Below, piece after piece: positions 47,845 to 57,820 of a stretch of DNA of 64,000 bases. Made by a program: the position numbers and the translations under genes. A model generated the notes under the pieces. That model had not been told where the DNA came from. It saw only the letters and a list, made by a program, of their open reading frames with translations, and searched no databases. The DNA comes from UBA6244 sp963676875 (GTDB taxonomy: Bacteria; Bacteroidota; Bacteroidia; Bacteroidales; F082). The stretch covers positions 868,001 through 932,000 of the forward strand of contig OY781436.1 of the NCBI GenBank assembly GCA_963676875.1, read 5' to 3'. The number at the start of each line of letters is the position of its first letter. The stretch's first letter is position 1.

Positions 47845-49572
47845 ATGAAAAAAGGAATTACCTTATTTTTAACCGCCCTTCTGGTTTCTTCCACGGCATT
47901 TGCACAAACTATTGTTGGAACCGATCCTGAGAACAAAAACGTTGTTCTTGAAGAATTTACCGGCATTCATTGTGGCTTTTGTCCTGACGGACATGCCATT
48001 GCCCAAGCCATTTACGACGCCCATCCTGACGATGTTATTCTCATCAACATCCATCAGGGAAGTTACGCCGTACCTTCGGGTTCCGAACCTGACTACCGCA
48101 CCCCTTGGGGAAACGCCATTGCAGGTCAATCAGGGTTGGTGGGATACCCCGCCGGTACAGTAAACCGCCACCTGTTTTCCAACTGGTCGCAAGGCAGCGG
48201 AACAGCCATGAGCCGAAATTACTGGACGTCAGCTGCCAATCAGGTAATGGCCGAACCCAGCTATTTGAATGTGGGTGTGGAAGCCATTATTGTGACCTCC
48301 ACCCGTCAACTGGTTGTGCAAGTGGAAGTGTATTACACCGGCGACAGTCCCGAATCATCCAATTTCTTGAATGTGGCTCTATTGCAAAACCATGTTTACG
48401 GACCTCAAACAAATGGCGGTGCCGGAAACAACTACGACCACAAACATATGTTGCGTCATCTGCTCACCGGTCAGTGGGGTGTTGAAATCAGCCAAACTAC
48501 CGAAGGCTCTCTCTACTCCAAAACTTTTGCCTACGAAATTCCTGAAGATTACAATGATGTACTTGTTGAACTGGAAAATTTGGACGTTGTGGCTTTTGTT
48601 ACCGAAAGTCACCAGGAAGTTGTTAGCGGAATCATGGGAAATATTACCACCATGGAATCAAACGACTATGACGCAGCCATTCTGACAGCCTATTATCCGC
48701 AAAACGCTTGCGAAGGCACCATGTCTCCTACGGTTGAAATTAAAAATTACGGCGTAATGGATCTGACCTCTCTCAACTTCAACTACGAAGTAAACGGAGG
48801 CGATATGGCCACCTACGAATGGACCGGCTCGCTGGCACAGAATGAAACTGCCATGGTTACCCTACCCGAAATTACTTTCGATGTTACCGACAACAACACC
48901 TTAAACATTACGTGTGAACAACCTGACGGTCAAACGGACGAACTCCCACAAAATGATAACTTTAACACCAACTTCACTCAATCGCAATATTATCCCAAAA
49001 CCGGATATTTTGGTGTTCAAACCCTGGGCGATCCACAGGATATTACCTGGAGTATTACCGATGGTGATGGAAACGCCATTGCTTCGGGAGGCCCTTATCC
49101 AAACAGCGGTTTGCATTTGGAACCTTTCACCTTCCCCTCAAATGGTTGCTATACCCTAACCCTCAATGATGCTTCAGGTACGGGTCTTGATGGTGGCTTT
49201 TATATCATTACCGACGAAGCTACCAACGTACTCTGGACAGGCCCTGCTTTTACGGATATGGTGACTACAGGTTTGGCTTACGATTCGCAAGTGGGAGTTG
49301 ACGAAAACACCTCACTCGAATCGGTGGAAATCTTCCCCAACCCTGCAACAAAAACTGCACATGTCAACTTTAGCAACAATAGCTATGGTACAGCTAACAT
49401 TACCTTGTTCGATATGCTCGGACGTCAGGTTGATCAAGTGTACAACGGAACGTTGTCAGGTGGAAACCATAGCATCGACATGAATGTTGAATCGTTGGAA
49501 AACGGCCTCTATTTTGTTAAAATTGAACTGAACAACCAAACTGTAACCAAAAAGATTGTAGTAGGTCAATAG
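47845..49572 (+). CDS. T9SS-secreted Omp28-like protein with a CGFC thioredoxin-type motif
   Basis: The 575-residue protein has a signal peptide cut after AFA (residue 20). It then has an Omp28-like domain with EEFTGIHCGFCPDGH, in which CGFC at 43-46 is placed like a thioredoxin active site, followed by GLVGYPAGTVNRH, where the proline fits the thioredoxin cis-Pro. Beta-rich modules fill residues 250-490. The end carries IFPNPATKTAHVNF, DMLGRQVDQ and TKKIVVGQ, a type A T9SS sorting domain. The family is common in Bacteroidota but its function is unsettled; a surface thiol-redox role is plausible. Confidence 0.86.
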   Translation: MKKGITLFLTALLVSSTAFAQTIVGTDPENKNVVLEEFTGIHCGFCPDGHAIAQAIYDAHPDDVILINIHQGSYAVPSGSEPDYRTPWGNAIAGQSGLVGYPAGTVNRHLFSNWSQGSGTAMSRNYWTSAANQVMAEPSYLNVGVEAIIVTSTRQLVVQVEVYYTGDSPESSNFLNVALLQNHVYGPQTNGGAGNNYDHKHMLRHLLTGQWGVEISQTTEGSLYSKTFAYEIPEDYNDVLVELENLDVVAFVTESHQEVVSGIMGNITTMESNDYDAAILTAYYPQNACEGTMSPTVEIKNYGVMDLTSLNFNYEVNGGDMATYEWTGSLAQNETAMVTLPEITFDVTDNNTLNITCEQPDGQTDELPQNDNFNTNFTQSQYYPKTGYFGVQTLGDPQDITWSITDGDGNAIASGGPYPNSGLHLEPFTFPSNGCYTLTLNDASGTGLDGGFYIITDEATNVLWTGPAFTDMVTTGLAYDSQVGVDENTSLESVEIFPNPATKTAHVNFSNNSYGTANITLFDMLGRQVDQVYNGTLSGGNHSIDMNVESLENGLYFVKIELNNQTVTKKIVVGQ

Positions 49573-49597
49573 TACTTACTTTATCTCATTACCAATG

Positions 49598-49640
49598 CCA
49601 CCGACAAGGAATTATTCTTCTGTCGGTGGTATTTTTTTTG
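49598..49640. terminator. Terminator between the Omp28-like gene and priA
   Basis: CCACCGACA and TGTCGGTGG form a 9-bp stem with a 14-nt loop, followed by TATTTTTTTT on the plus strand. It serves the rightward Omp28-like gene and sits just past the convergent priA stop. Confidence 0.88.
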
Positions 49641-49653
49641 AAATATATTGGAA

Positions 49654-52134
49654 TTATTGTGGATCCACATCAAACTGAATCATGATAGGACGGTAGTTTT
49701 TAATCTCACGAAAAACATCCACCGAAGCATACACTTCTTGCTTAACCTTATAGCTGTTCACATTTCGCGGAAACTTAAGGAGTATTTGTTTGATATAAAA
49801 ATTCCGAACCCTTGAAACCAAAGGGTACTCGGGGCCATATACCTCTCTTCCAAATTTGTGCCGGAGATCGGTGGCCAAAGCCGAAGCCGCCTGATTGAGC
49901 AAATCCGGATTTTTATGTTTAAGTCGAACCACAATCAAACGAAAAAAGGGAGGATATTTAAACTGCTGACGTTCTGCCAATTGCGATTGATACATGGCCA
50001 AATAATCGTTTTGTACCACCAATCGAATAATGGGATGTTGTGGTTTCCAAGTTTGGATAATCACCTTACCTTGTCGGTCTTTTCTACCCGCCCTTCCGCT
50101 CACCTGAGCCATTAGCTGATAACTCCTTTCGTGTGCTCTGAAATCCGGGTAGCTCAACATACCATCGGCACTCAAAATACCAACGACATGTACATGATCG
50201 AAATCCAAACCCTTGGTAACCATTTGTGTACCGGTAAGTATGTGGGTTTCGCCTGCCTCAAAACGATGAAGAATTTTTTGGAAACTGTTTTTGGTTCTGG
50301 TGGTATCAAAATCCATTCTGTCGATTTTGGCTTTGGGCAATAAAATGGACAATTCTTCCTCCACTTTTTCGGTACCAAACCCTTTCATTTTCAATCCGGT
50401 ATTACCGCAGTCAGGACATACGGAAGGCACTGTGGTGGAATAACCACAGATATGACATTTGAGCAGTTCGCTCCTTTTATGATAGGTAAGCGTAACATCG
50501 CAGTGCTTACATTCGGGCACATAATGACACGAATCGCACTCGATACGCAATGAAAAACCACGTCGGTTTTGAAACAAAATCACCTGCTTTTTCTTTTCAA
50601 GAGCTTGGGTGATCTCGTTGAGTAAAACCGAAGAAAAATGCGACCGGATGAGTCGGCGTTTGGTTTGATCACGCATGTCAACCACCACTATTTCAGGCAT
50701 TTTAAGTCCGCCATATCGTTCAGTAAGTATGGCCAATCCATATTTTCCCTGCATGGCGTTGTAATACGATTCAACCGAAGGTGTAGCCGAGCCGAGTACC
50801 ACCTTGGCACCATGATTGGCGGCCAGATAAATGGCAGCATCACGTGCATTGTATCTCGGTGCCGGATCAAATTGTTTGTAGCTGGAATCGTGTTCTTCAT
50901 CCACGATGATTAATCCCAGATTACTGAAAGGCAAAAACATGGCCGACCTTGGTCCCAGAATGATACGTGGCTGCGATTTGGTTTCGGAGGAACTTAATCC
51001 CAACCAAACTTCTGCTCGTTCATTTTTACCATATCTGGAATGATATACCCCTACCTGATCGCCAAAATACCGTTGAAGTCGCGTGATAATTTGTCCGGTA
51101 AGGGCAATTTCGGGCAATAAATACAATACCTGAGTTCCCTCTTGTAAAGCACGCTCCATCAGACGGATATACACTTCCGTTTTGCCACCGGAAGTTACAC
51201 CATGCAACAAAACCACATCCTTACTTTCAAATTGATGAGCTATGCTATCGAAAGCCAACTGCTGGTGATCGCTCAGTTGCACCATCGGTTCCGAAGCCGA
51301 ACCCACTTTTTCAATTCTGCTTATTTCTCGCTCCTCAATAAGGAACACGCCCTTATCAATCAAGGGTTTTAGAATGGTGGAAGATACTCCTGCTTTGGTA
51401 AGCAAAACTTTTTGATCAATTCCTGAGCATGCCTCCAAAGGGAAGCCTGCCAAACCGATGTACGCCATCAAAACTTCCAATTGCTTGTGTGCCCGCTTGC
51501 CCAGCTCATCCATCATCTGTTGTAAATTTTCCTCTTTTAACGCCCAAGGAGTGAGGACAACAACTTTTTCGGTTTTTACCTTGTAAGTATCCATCAACTC
51601 CTCTTCCACCACAATTAAATGATTTTCGATCATGGTCTTGAGTACGGGCAATATTTTAGCAATTCCAGCCACATTGGTCAGTTCTGCGATGGTTAGTTTT
51701 TTCCTTTGCAACAAAGCTTCGGTAATGTAAAATTCAGCGTTGCTCAGCGATTGTTGGTCGGGTACAAAACCCGGATGTAACATCACTTTCGATTCGCCGG
51801 CCAATTTAAAAACGGTGGGTAAAGCCGCTGCCATCACCTCCCCTTCAGTACTCATGTAATATTCTGAAATCCAATGCCAAAACTGAAATTGAATGGGCAA
51901 GACGATGGGCTCTTTATCGAGGATGGAAAGGATGTATTTGGGGATATAACCGGTAGGTACCACCTCATGAATTTCTTTGATTAGTCCGGCAAGCACACGT
52001 CGTTTACCCAATTGTACAGCAACCCGTTGCCCCACAACCACATGATCGTTCAGTTCAAAGGGAACACGGTAGGTGAAGGTGCCCGGTAAGGGCAAGGGGA
52101 GTAATATTTCAGCAAAAAGTGTGATGCGTTCCAT
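49654..52134 (-). CDS. priA: Primosomal protein N' (PriA helicase)
   Basis: PriA reloads the replisome at stalled forks. ATG at 52134 gives 826 residues starting MERITLFAEILLPLPLP, the conserved 3'-DNA-binding domain; the frame runs 14 codons further but is not conserved. Walker A HGVTSGGKTE and the DEEHD box define the helicase. A zinc region with CDSCHYVPECKHC, CHICGY and CPDCG carries eight cysteines. GRAGRKDRQGKV is motif VI. It is divergent from the dcw cluster. Confidence 0.97.
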   Translation of the reverse strand: MERITLFAEILLPLPLPGTFTYRVPFELNDHVVVGQRVAVQLGKRRVLAGLIKEIHEVVPTGYIPKYILSILDKEPIVLPIQFQFWHWISEYYMSTEGEVMAAALPTVFKLAGESKVMLHPGFVPDQQSLSNAEFYITEALLQRKKLTIAELTNVAGIAKILPVLKTMIENHLIVVEEELMDTYKVKTEKVVVLTPWALKEENLQQMMDELGKRAHKQLEVLMAYIGLAGFPLEACSGIDQKVLLTKAGVSSTILKPLIDKGVFLIEEREISRIEKVGSASEPMVQLSDHQQLAFDSIAHQFESKDVVLLHGVTSGGKTEVYIRLMERALQEGTQVLYLLPEIALTGQIITRLQRYFGDQVGVYHSRYGKNERAEVWLGLSSSETKSQPRIILGPRSAMFLPFSNLGLIIVDEEHDSSYKQFDPAPRYNARDAAIYLAANHGAKVVLGSATPSVESYYNAMQGKYGLAILTERYGGLKMPEIVVVDMRDQTKRRLIRSHFSSVLLNEITQALEKKKQVILFQNRRGFSLRIECDSCHYVPECKHCDVTLTYHKRSELLKCHICGYSTTVPSVCPDCGNTGLKMKGFGTEKVEEELSILLPKAKIDRMDFDTTRTKNSFQKILHRFEAGETHILTGTQMVTKGLDFDHVHVVGILSADGMLSYPDFRAHERSYQLMAQVSGRAGRKDRQGKVIIQTWKPQHPIIRLVVQNDYLAMYQSQLAERQQFKYPPFFRLIVVRLKHKNPDLLNQAASALATDLRHKFGREVYGPEYPLVSRVRNFYIKQILLKFPRNVNSYKVKQEVYASVDVFREIKNYRPIMIQFDVDPQ

Positions 52135-52267
52135 GACTACAAAGATAGGAAACCTAGGTTGGCGACCATCATGCAAAAAACCAAGAAATGGAAAAACTAC
52201 CGGAAAAATGAATGAAGATACTTTTTGTTAATTTGAAAGGTAGCCTCTTTTGTCTTTATAACACGAG

Positions 52268-52303
52268 TTATTAACAATTTTGGCATGATTCCGTTGTTAA
52301 TAA
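52268..52303. promoter_or_regulatory. Perfect 10-bp inverted repeat between priA and mraZ
   Basis: TTATTAACAA and TTGTTAATAA are separated by 16 bp, a half-site spacing of 26 bp. This may be a regulator site or a weak terminator. The remaining intergenic sequence (52135-52481) shows only AT-rich tracts and the MraZ-type repeats. Confidence 0.5.
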
Positions 52304-52407
52304 GTTTGAATCAATGGGTTGTTCAAGTCTTAAATCGCTGTACTTCTGATTTTTACTATCCAAATTAAAAAATTTTTCTGTTAAAAACGTAACTTTTTTT
52401 TAACAAA

Positions 52408-52444
52408 GTGGTAAAAGGTGGTAAATTATGTCTAATTGTGGTAA
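52408..52444 (+). promoter_or_regulatory. Probable MraZ operator (phased GTGGTAA repeats)
   Basis: GTGGTAA occurs at 52408, 52418 and 52438, so copies are 10 and 20 bp apart. A degenerate copy may occupy the empty 52428 position. MraZ of E. coli binds TGGG-type repeats spaced 10 bp apart upstream of its own gene. The array here lies 38-74 bp before the mraZ start, which fits autoregulation of the dcw cluster. Confidence 0.7.
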
Positions 52445-52481
52445 ATAGTTATTACTTTTACACCATAATTCTTCGTTTTTA

Positions 52482-52940
52482 ATGATCAATATACTAGGGA
52501 CATACGAGTGCAAACTGGACGCAAAGGGACGATTGATGTTTCCTGTGCAGTTCAAAACGCAGATGGGAGAAGCTGTTTCGGCAGGTTTTGTTATCAAGCG
52601 GAGCATTTTCAAGAAATGTCTCGAGTTGTTTCCTTTAAGCCACTGGCAGGAAGAAACCGCCTTGGTGAGTAAACTCAATATGTTCAAAAAGAAAAACGCG
52701 GAATTCGTAACAAAGTTTATGGCCGGTGTAAAACCTCTGGAGTTGGACGGAACGGGCAGAATGCTCATTCCCAAAGACTTAATGAAATACGGAGGCATGA
52801 CTAAGGAAGTTGTACTTACATCAGTTGTAAACCGCATCGAGATCTGGGATAAAGACGCCTATGAAAAGGCTATGGATTACGACCCGGATGATTTTGCTGA
52901 TTTGGCAGAAGAGGTGATGGGAGAGTTAGAAACTGATTAA
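52482..52940 (+). CDS. mraZ: Transcriptional regulator MraZ
   Basis: MraZ is a double SpoVT-AbrB-fold DNA-binding protein that represses the dcw operon. The 152 residues start MINILGTYECKLDAKGRLMFP, with a DxKGR motif in the first half and the matching LDGTGRMLIP in the second. Phased GTGGTAA repeats lie directly upstream. It is the first gene of the cluster and ends 8 bp before rsmH. Confidence 0.96.
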   Translation: MINILGTYECKLDAKGRLMFPVQFKTQMGEAVSAGFVIKRSIFKKCLELFPLSHWQEETALVSKLNMFKKKNAEFVTKFMAGVKPLELDGTGRMLIPKDLMKYGGMTKEVVLTSVVNRIEIWDKDAYEKAMDYDPDDFADLAEEVMGELETD

Positions 52941-52948
52941 TACAACAC

Positions 52949-53842
52949 ATGTATCACAATCCGGTATTATTAAAAGAAAGCATTGAAGGCCTGAACATTA
53001 TTCCCAACGGAATTTATGTTGACGTGACCTTTGGCGGAGGTGGTCACTCCCGTGAAATCATGGCTCGACTGACTTCCGGCAGGTTGATTGGATTTGATCA
53101 GGATCCCGATGCCAAAAACAACGTGATCAACGATCCTCGTTTCACTTTGGTGAATCACAATTTTACCTACCTCACCAATTTTCTCAAACTTCATGAAGCC
53201 TCAGAAGTAGACGGTATTCTGGCCGATCTGGGCGTGTCGTCGCATCAGTTCGACGAAGCCGAACGTGGATTCTCCACCCGTTTTGATGCACCCCTCGACA
53301 TGCGCATGAATCAAAACAACGTCAACAGTGCTGAGGTTGTGGTGAATGAGTATTCCGAAAGGCAACTCATGCACATCCTAAAAGAATACGGTGAGCTTAA
53401 AAACGCCTACCATGTGGCCCGCGGAATCATCAAGGTGCGGGAAGCGAAACCCATTACCACCACCGGCGATCTGATCAATGCAGTCAAGTCATTTTTCCCG
53501 GCCCACAAACTCAACAAATACCTGGCCATGGTATTTCAAGCCCTTCGCATTGAGGTGAACGATGAGTTGATGGCTTTGAAAACACTTTTGGAAGACGGCA
53601 TGAAATCGCTGAGGCCCGGTGGAAGATTCGTGGTAATCTCTTACCATTCGCTGGAAGACAGACTGGTAAAGAACTTTTTTAAGTCGGGGAATTTTGAAGG
53701 CACACTGGAAAAAGACTTCTTCGGCAACGTGTTGGTGGACGTAAAAAATATCACAGGAAGGCCATTGGTGCCCTCCGAACAGGAAATTGAACTCAATCCG
53801 CGTGCACGCAGCGCTAAATTACGCATCGCAGAAAAGGTATAG
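52949..53842 (+). CDS. rsmH: 16S rRNA (cytosine-N4) methyltransferase RsmH
   Basis: RsmH methylates N4 of C1402 in 16S rRNA. The 297 residues have the SAM-binding motif VDVTFGGGGHSREI at about 25-38, LADLGVSSHQFD near 91, and GGRFVVISYHSLEDR near 230. It lies second in the dcw cluster, 2 bp before the FtsL-like gene. Confidence 0.97.
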   Translation: MYHNPVLLKESIEGLNIIPNGIYVDVTFGGGGHSREIMARLTSGRLIGFDQDPDAKNNVINDPRFTLVNHNFTYLTNFLKLHEASEVDGILADLGVSSHQFDEAERGFSTRFDAPLDMRMNQNNVNSAEVVVNEYSERQLMHILKEYGELKNAYHVARGIIKVREAKPITTTGDLINAVKSFFPAHKLNKYLAMVFQALRIEVNDELMALKTLLEDGMKSLRPGGRFVVISYHSLEDRLVKNFFKSGNFEGTLEKDFFGNVLVDVKNITGRPLVPSEQEIELNPRARSAKLRIAEKV

Positions 53843-53844
53843 TC

Positions 53845-54237
53845 ATGGCAAAGTCGAATAAACTTAAAAATCCGGAACCAAAAGTTGAGGCCGCATCCAA
53901 AGCCCCTGCCAGAAATACGCGTTTTGGGAAAACCACCAAAGAAATTTTGGGTGGTGATTTTCTGTCGACAGGCACTTTTACCATGCTCCCCTTTTTACTG
54001 TACATCTCCTTTCTGGCTTTTACCTATATCGCCAACAACTATTTGGCTGAGAACAAAACCAGAGAAATAAATCAATTGCAACACGAAGTAAAGGAGTTGA
54101 GATATGAGTACATCAATGCCAAATCCAACCTCACACAAATAGAGAAGCAATCACAAATTTCCAAAAAGCTGAACCCTAAAGGAATAAAAGAAAATACAGA
54201 ACCCCTAAGGAGCATCACTATTAAAAATAAAGACTGA
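53845..54237 (+). CDS. FtsL-like divisome membrane protein
   Basis: The 130-residue protein has a basic, Pro/Ala-rich cytoplasmic start, one membrane segment at about 52-70 (LPFLLYISFLAFTYIANNY), and a following coiled coil rich in Glu, Lys and Asn. This topology, and the position between rsmH and ftsI, match FtsL, which partners FtsB and FtsQ and regulates septal PBP3. Sequence conservation in this family is low, so position and topology are the main evidence. Confidence 0.85.
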   Translation: MAKSNKLKNPEPKVEAASKAPARNTRFGKTTKEILGGDFLSTGTFTMLPFLLYISFLAFTYIANNYLAENKTREINQLQHEVKELRYEYINAKSNLTQIEKQSQISKKLNPKGIKENTEPLRSITIKNKD

Positions 54238-54246
54238 TAAAAAAAC

Positions 54247-56355
54247 ATGGATATTAGAAAAGACATATTATGGCGTGTTTATCTGGTGTATTTCGGCATG
54301 TTGCTGTTCGGAATAGCCATCATTGCCAAAATAGTGTATATCCAGGTAAAAGAGGGGGAAGAACTCCACGAAAAGGCAATCACTCAGGAACTCAAAGTAT
54401 TTAATATTGAATCAACCAAAGGCAATATTCTGGCTTCCGACGGAAGTTTGCTCGCTACCTCGGTACCCATTTTCGAAGTACGCTTCGATGCAGCGAATCC
54501 GGCAATTTCCAATTCATTATTCAATGCCAAAGTGGATTCCATTGCCCGAGGTCTGGCTATCATCCTTAACAAATCGGCACGTAGCATAAAAAATCAGTTA
54601 GTAGCTGCGCGAAAAAAAGGAAACCGCTATTTGCTGATCAACAGAAAAACCAGCTACGATCAGTTAAAACAAATGCGTAAACTCCCCATATTTCGGGAAG
54701 GCAAATACCGTGGTGGCCTTATCTCCATTCAGAAAACACAACGCGCCCATCCCTTTGATGAGTTGGCTGCCCGAACCATAGGTTATGTGATTGAAGATGA
54801 AAATCTGTACGTGGGACTTGAAGGAGCGTATGCAGAAACCCTTACCGGGAAAGATGGAAAACAAGTCATGAGAAGAATTAATCATGGTGACTGGGTACCG
54901 ATCCATGACGAAAACGAAGTAGAACCTGCTGATGGTCTTGACATAGTAACCACACTTAACATTCACATTCAGGACGTTGCCGAACAAGCTTTGCTGGAAA
55001 CACTTCTAAAAAACAAAGCTTTTCAGGGTTGTGCCGTGGTGATGGAAGTGGCTACCGGAAAAATCCGGGCCAATGCCAACCTTCGTTATGACAGTACTGA
55101 TGGTTATTATAAAGAAACTTACAATTACAGCATTGGAGAAAGTATTGAACCGGGATCCACTTTTAAACTTGCCTCGATTCTGGCAGCTTTGGAAGACAAC
55201 AAAACAAAGCTGACCGACAGCATTGTTACAGGTGAAGGATATACCACCTATTACAACCGTGGCATGCAAGATGTCCATAAGATAGGTAATGGCCGAATCA
55301 CTGTTCGTGATGCCTTCGAACATTCGTCTAACGTGGGCATTTCAAAAATAATTTATGGAGCCTACAAGGATGAACCCTCAAAATTTATCGAACGTTTATA
55401 TTCATTTAACCTGAACAAACCGCTCAACCTTGAAATTAAAGGAGAGGGTCGTCCTCAGATTAAACACCCATCAAATAAACGAATCTGGTATGGCACATCA
55501 CTTCCCTGGATGTCCATTGGATATGAGCTTACTGTTACACCCATGCAAACCCTCACTTTATACAACTCTATTGCCAACAATGGTGTGATGGTAAAACCCT
55601 ATTTTGTAACCGATATCATGGAGGGCGGAGTACCCAAAGAACATTTCGACACCCAAATAATTAATCCTCAAATAGTTTCTGAACATACCCTGAAACAAGC
55701 CCAATCGTTGCTAGAAGGTGTTGTGGAACGTGGTACGGGAAAAAGCACCTTTAAAAATTGCCCTTATAAAGTAGCCGGCAAAACAGGAACAGCCCAAATA
55801 GCCGTGGGGGGCAAGTACAACAAGGAAAACTACAACGGGACTTTTGTGGGATACTTTCCGGCAGATAATCCAGTATACTCATGCATCGTGGTGGTAAACA
55901 ATCCCTCAGCAGGGAAATATTACGGTGGAAGTGTGGCGGCTCCCGTGTTCAAACAAATTGCCGACAATATCTACGCCACCTCTATCTCAATAAATGTAGA
56001 CAACGGCCTAGCCGACAGTGTCCAAAGCACACCACAAATAAGGCCATTGTATGCCAACGATGCTACCGTCATATACAGCAGCCTAAACATCCCATTTATA
56101 GAAAGTCAGGGAACTGAAGAGTGGGTAATAGCCAATACGCAAAGTGGAACCTCAGAGTTTGAAGCTGTTCGATTTGCCGAAAAAGTTGTACCCAACGTCA
56201 AAGGGATGAAAGCAAAAGATGCCGTATTCCTACTTGAAAATATGGGCATCAGTATTTCACTATCCGGTCGTGGTGTGGTGCGTACTCAGTCGGTCAGAGC
56301 AGGAAGCAGAGTGACGCCAAATATGCATATAAACCTCGAATTGTCAAATATTTAG
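54247..56355 (+). CDS. ftsI: Septal peptidoglycan transpeptidase (PBP3/FtsI) with C-terminal PASTA domain
   Basis: This class B PBP cross-links septal peptidoglycan. The 702 residues have an N-terminal membrane anchor (about 8-32), a dimerisation/pedestal domain, and a transpeptidase domain with STFK at 304-307, SSN at 360-362 and KTG at 512-514. The last 60 residues (starting PNVKGMKAKDAV) form a PASTA domain. The three catalytic motifs are intact. It follows the FtsL-like gene by 9 bp and precedes murE by a few bases. Confidence 0.96.
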   Translation: MDIRKDILWRVYLVYFGMLLFGIAIIAKIVYIQVKEGEELHEKAITQELKVFNIESTKGNILASDGSLLATSVPIFEVRFDAANPAISNSLFNAKVDSIARGLAIILNKSARSIKNQLVAARKKGNRYLLINRKTSYDQLKQMRKLPIFREGKYRGGLISIQKTQRAHPFDELAARTIGYVIEDENLYVGLEGAYAETLTGKDGKQVMRRINHGDWVPIHDENEVEPADGLDIVTTLNIHIQDVAEQALLETLLKNKAFQGCAVVMEVATGKIRANANLRYDSTDGYYKETYNYSIGESIEPGSTFKLASILAALEDNKTKLTDSIVTGEGYTTYYNRGMQDVHKIGNGRITVRDAFEHSSNVGISKIIYGAYKDEPSKFIERLYSFNLNKPLNLEIKGEGRPQIKHPSNKRIWYGTSLPWMSIGYELTVTPMQTLTLYNSIANNGVMVKPYFVTDIMEGGVPKEHFDTQIINPQIVSEHTLKQAQSLLEGVVERGTGKSTFKNCPYKVAGKTGTAQIAVGGKYNKENYNGTFVGYFPADNPVYSCIVVVNNPSAGKYYGGSVAAPVFKQIADNIYATSISINVDNGLADSVQSTPQIRPLYANDATVIYSSLNIPFIESQGTEEWVIANTQSGTSEFEAVRFAEKVVPNVKGMKAKDAVFLLENMGISISLSGRGVVRTQSVRAGSRVTPNMHINLELSNI

Positions 56356-56360
56356 AAGGA

Positions 56361-57818
56361 ATGATGGAATTGCAAGACATATTATATTCGTGTGGGGTGA
56401 TTGAAACCAAGGGGATGCTCAATGTTCCAATCAGCCGTATTGCCTTCGACTCACGACATGTAGCACCCGATACCGCCTTTATTGCCACCAAAGGAACACA
56501 AGTTGATGGGCATTTATTTATTGACCAAGCCATTAAGAAAGGTGCAACAGCCATTATTTGCGGGCAATTCCCCGAAGAAATTAACCCTGAGATCACCTAT
56601 ATTCTGGTTAAAAATCCATCATTTGCTTTGGGTATGATGGCCACCAATTTATACGGCAACCCATCCAAAAAACTAAAATTGGTGGGAATCACCGGCACCA
56701 ATGGTAAAACCACCACGGCCACGTTGCTCTACAACCTGTTTATGCATCTGGGATATCAATGTGGGTTGATTTCGACCATAAGCTGTCGGATTGGTGCCAC
56801 AGAACTTCCCTCAAGCCATACCACTCCCGATGCCATAAAAATAAATGAACTGCTGTCTGAAATGATGGAAGCAGGTTGTGAATATGTGTTTATGGAAGTT
56901 AGTTCGCATGCCATCGACCAGGAACGAATTGCTGGATTAACCTTTACAGGAGGGGTTTTCACCAACCTCACCCACGACCATCTGGACTATCACCTTACCT
57001 TCAAAGCCTACCTTGAAGCCAAAAAACGATTTTTCGATCAGCTACCTACCTCCTCTTTTGCACTTTCCAATGCCGACGATCGCAACGGAAAGATCATGCT
57101 ACAAAATACCAAAGCGTCTAAAAAATTCTATGGCTTGAAAAATATGGCCGATTTCATGGGCAAGGTTATGGAAAATCACCTGGACGGCATGCAGATAAAA
57201 ATCGACGGAAACGAAGTCTATTCTCCCCTTTCGGGCGATTTCAACAGCTATAATTTGATGGCCATCTACGGAACCGCCATACTTCTGGATCAATCCAAAG
57301 AGGAAGTACTTACCGGAATCAGCATGCTGAAAGGAGCCGAGGGAAGATTCGACGTAATCAAATCATCCAACAATATTACCGCGATTGTAGATTATGCACA
57401 CACGCCCGACGCATTGGAAAATGTATTGAGCACTTTGAATGCCCTTCGAACACATAACGAACAACTGATTACCGTTACGGGAGCCGGAGGCGATCGCGAC
57501 AAAACCAAAAGACCGTTGATGGCAGGAATCGCCTCACGTCTTAGCACCAAAGTAATACTCACAAGTGACAATCCGCGTACCGAAGATCCGGAGAAAATTC
57601 TGGAAGACATGAAACAGGGAATTGACGCCTCCAAAAAAGCAAGAACATTAGTAATAACCAATCGAAAAGAAGCCATCAAAACCGCCTGGAACCTTGCACA
57701 ACCAGGAGATATGATTCTGATTGCAGGAAAAGGCCACGAAAAATACCAAGAAATAAATGGGGTTCGTCATCATTTCGACGACAAGGAAATTATTGAAGAA
57801 CTCATGAAAGAATTATAA
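56361..57818 (+). CDS. murE: UDP-MurNAc-tripeptide synthetase MurE
   Basis: MurE adds the third amino acid to UDP-MurNAc-L-Ala-D-Glu. The ATP-binding GTNGKTT is at 112-118. DNPR at 403-406 is the motif that marks enzymes using meso-diaminopimelate rather than lysine, so the wall is predicted to be DAP-type. An AGAAGGA stretch just before the start could act as a Shine-Dalgarno site for ATG 56361 or the next codon ATG 56364. Confidence 0.97.
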   Translation: MMELQDILYSCGVIETKGMLNVPISRIAFDSRHVAPDTAFIATKGTQVDGHLFIDQAIKKGATAIICGQFPEEINPEITYILVKNPSFALGMMATNLYGNPSKKLKLVGITGTNGKTTTATLLYNLFMHLGYQCGLISTISCRIGATELPSSHTTPDAIKINELLSEMMEAGCEYVFMEVSSHAIDQERIAGLTFTGGVFTNLTHDHLDYHLTFKAYLEAKKRFFDQLPTSSFALSNADDRNGKIMLQNTKASKKFYGLKNMADFMGKVMENHLDGMQIKIDGNEVYSPLSGDFNSYNLMAIYGTAILLDQSKEEVLTGISMLKGAEGRFDVIKSSNNITAIVDYAHTPDALENVLSTLNALRTHNEQLITVTGAGGDRDKTKRPLMAGIASRLSTKVILTSDNPRTEDPEKILEDMKQGIDASKKARTLVITNRKEAIKTAWNLAQPGDMILIAGKGHEKYQEINGVRHHFDDKEIIEELMKEL

Positions 57819-57820
57819 TT

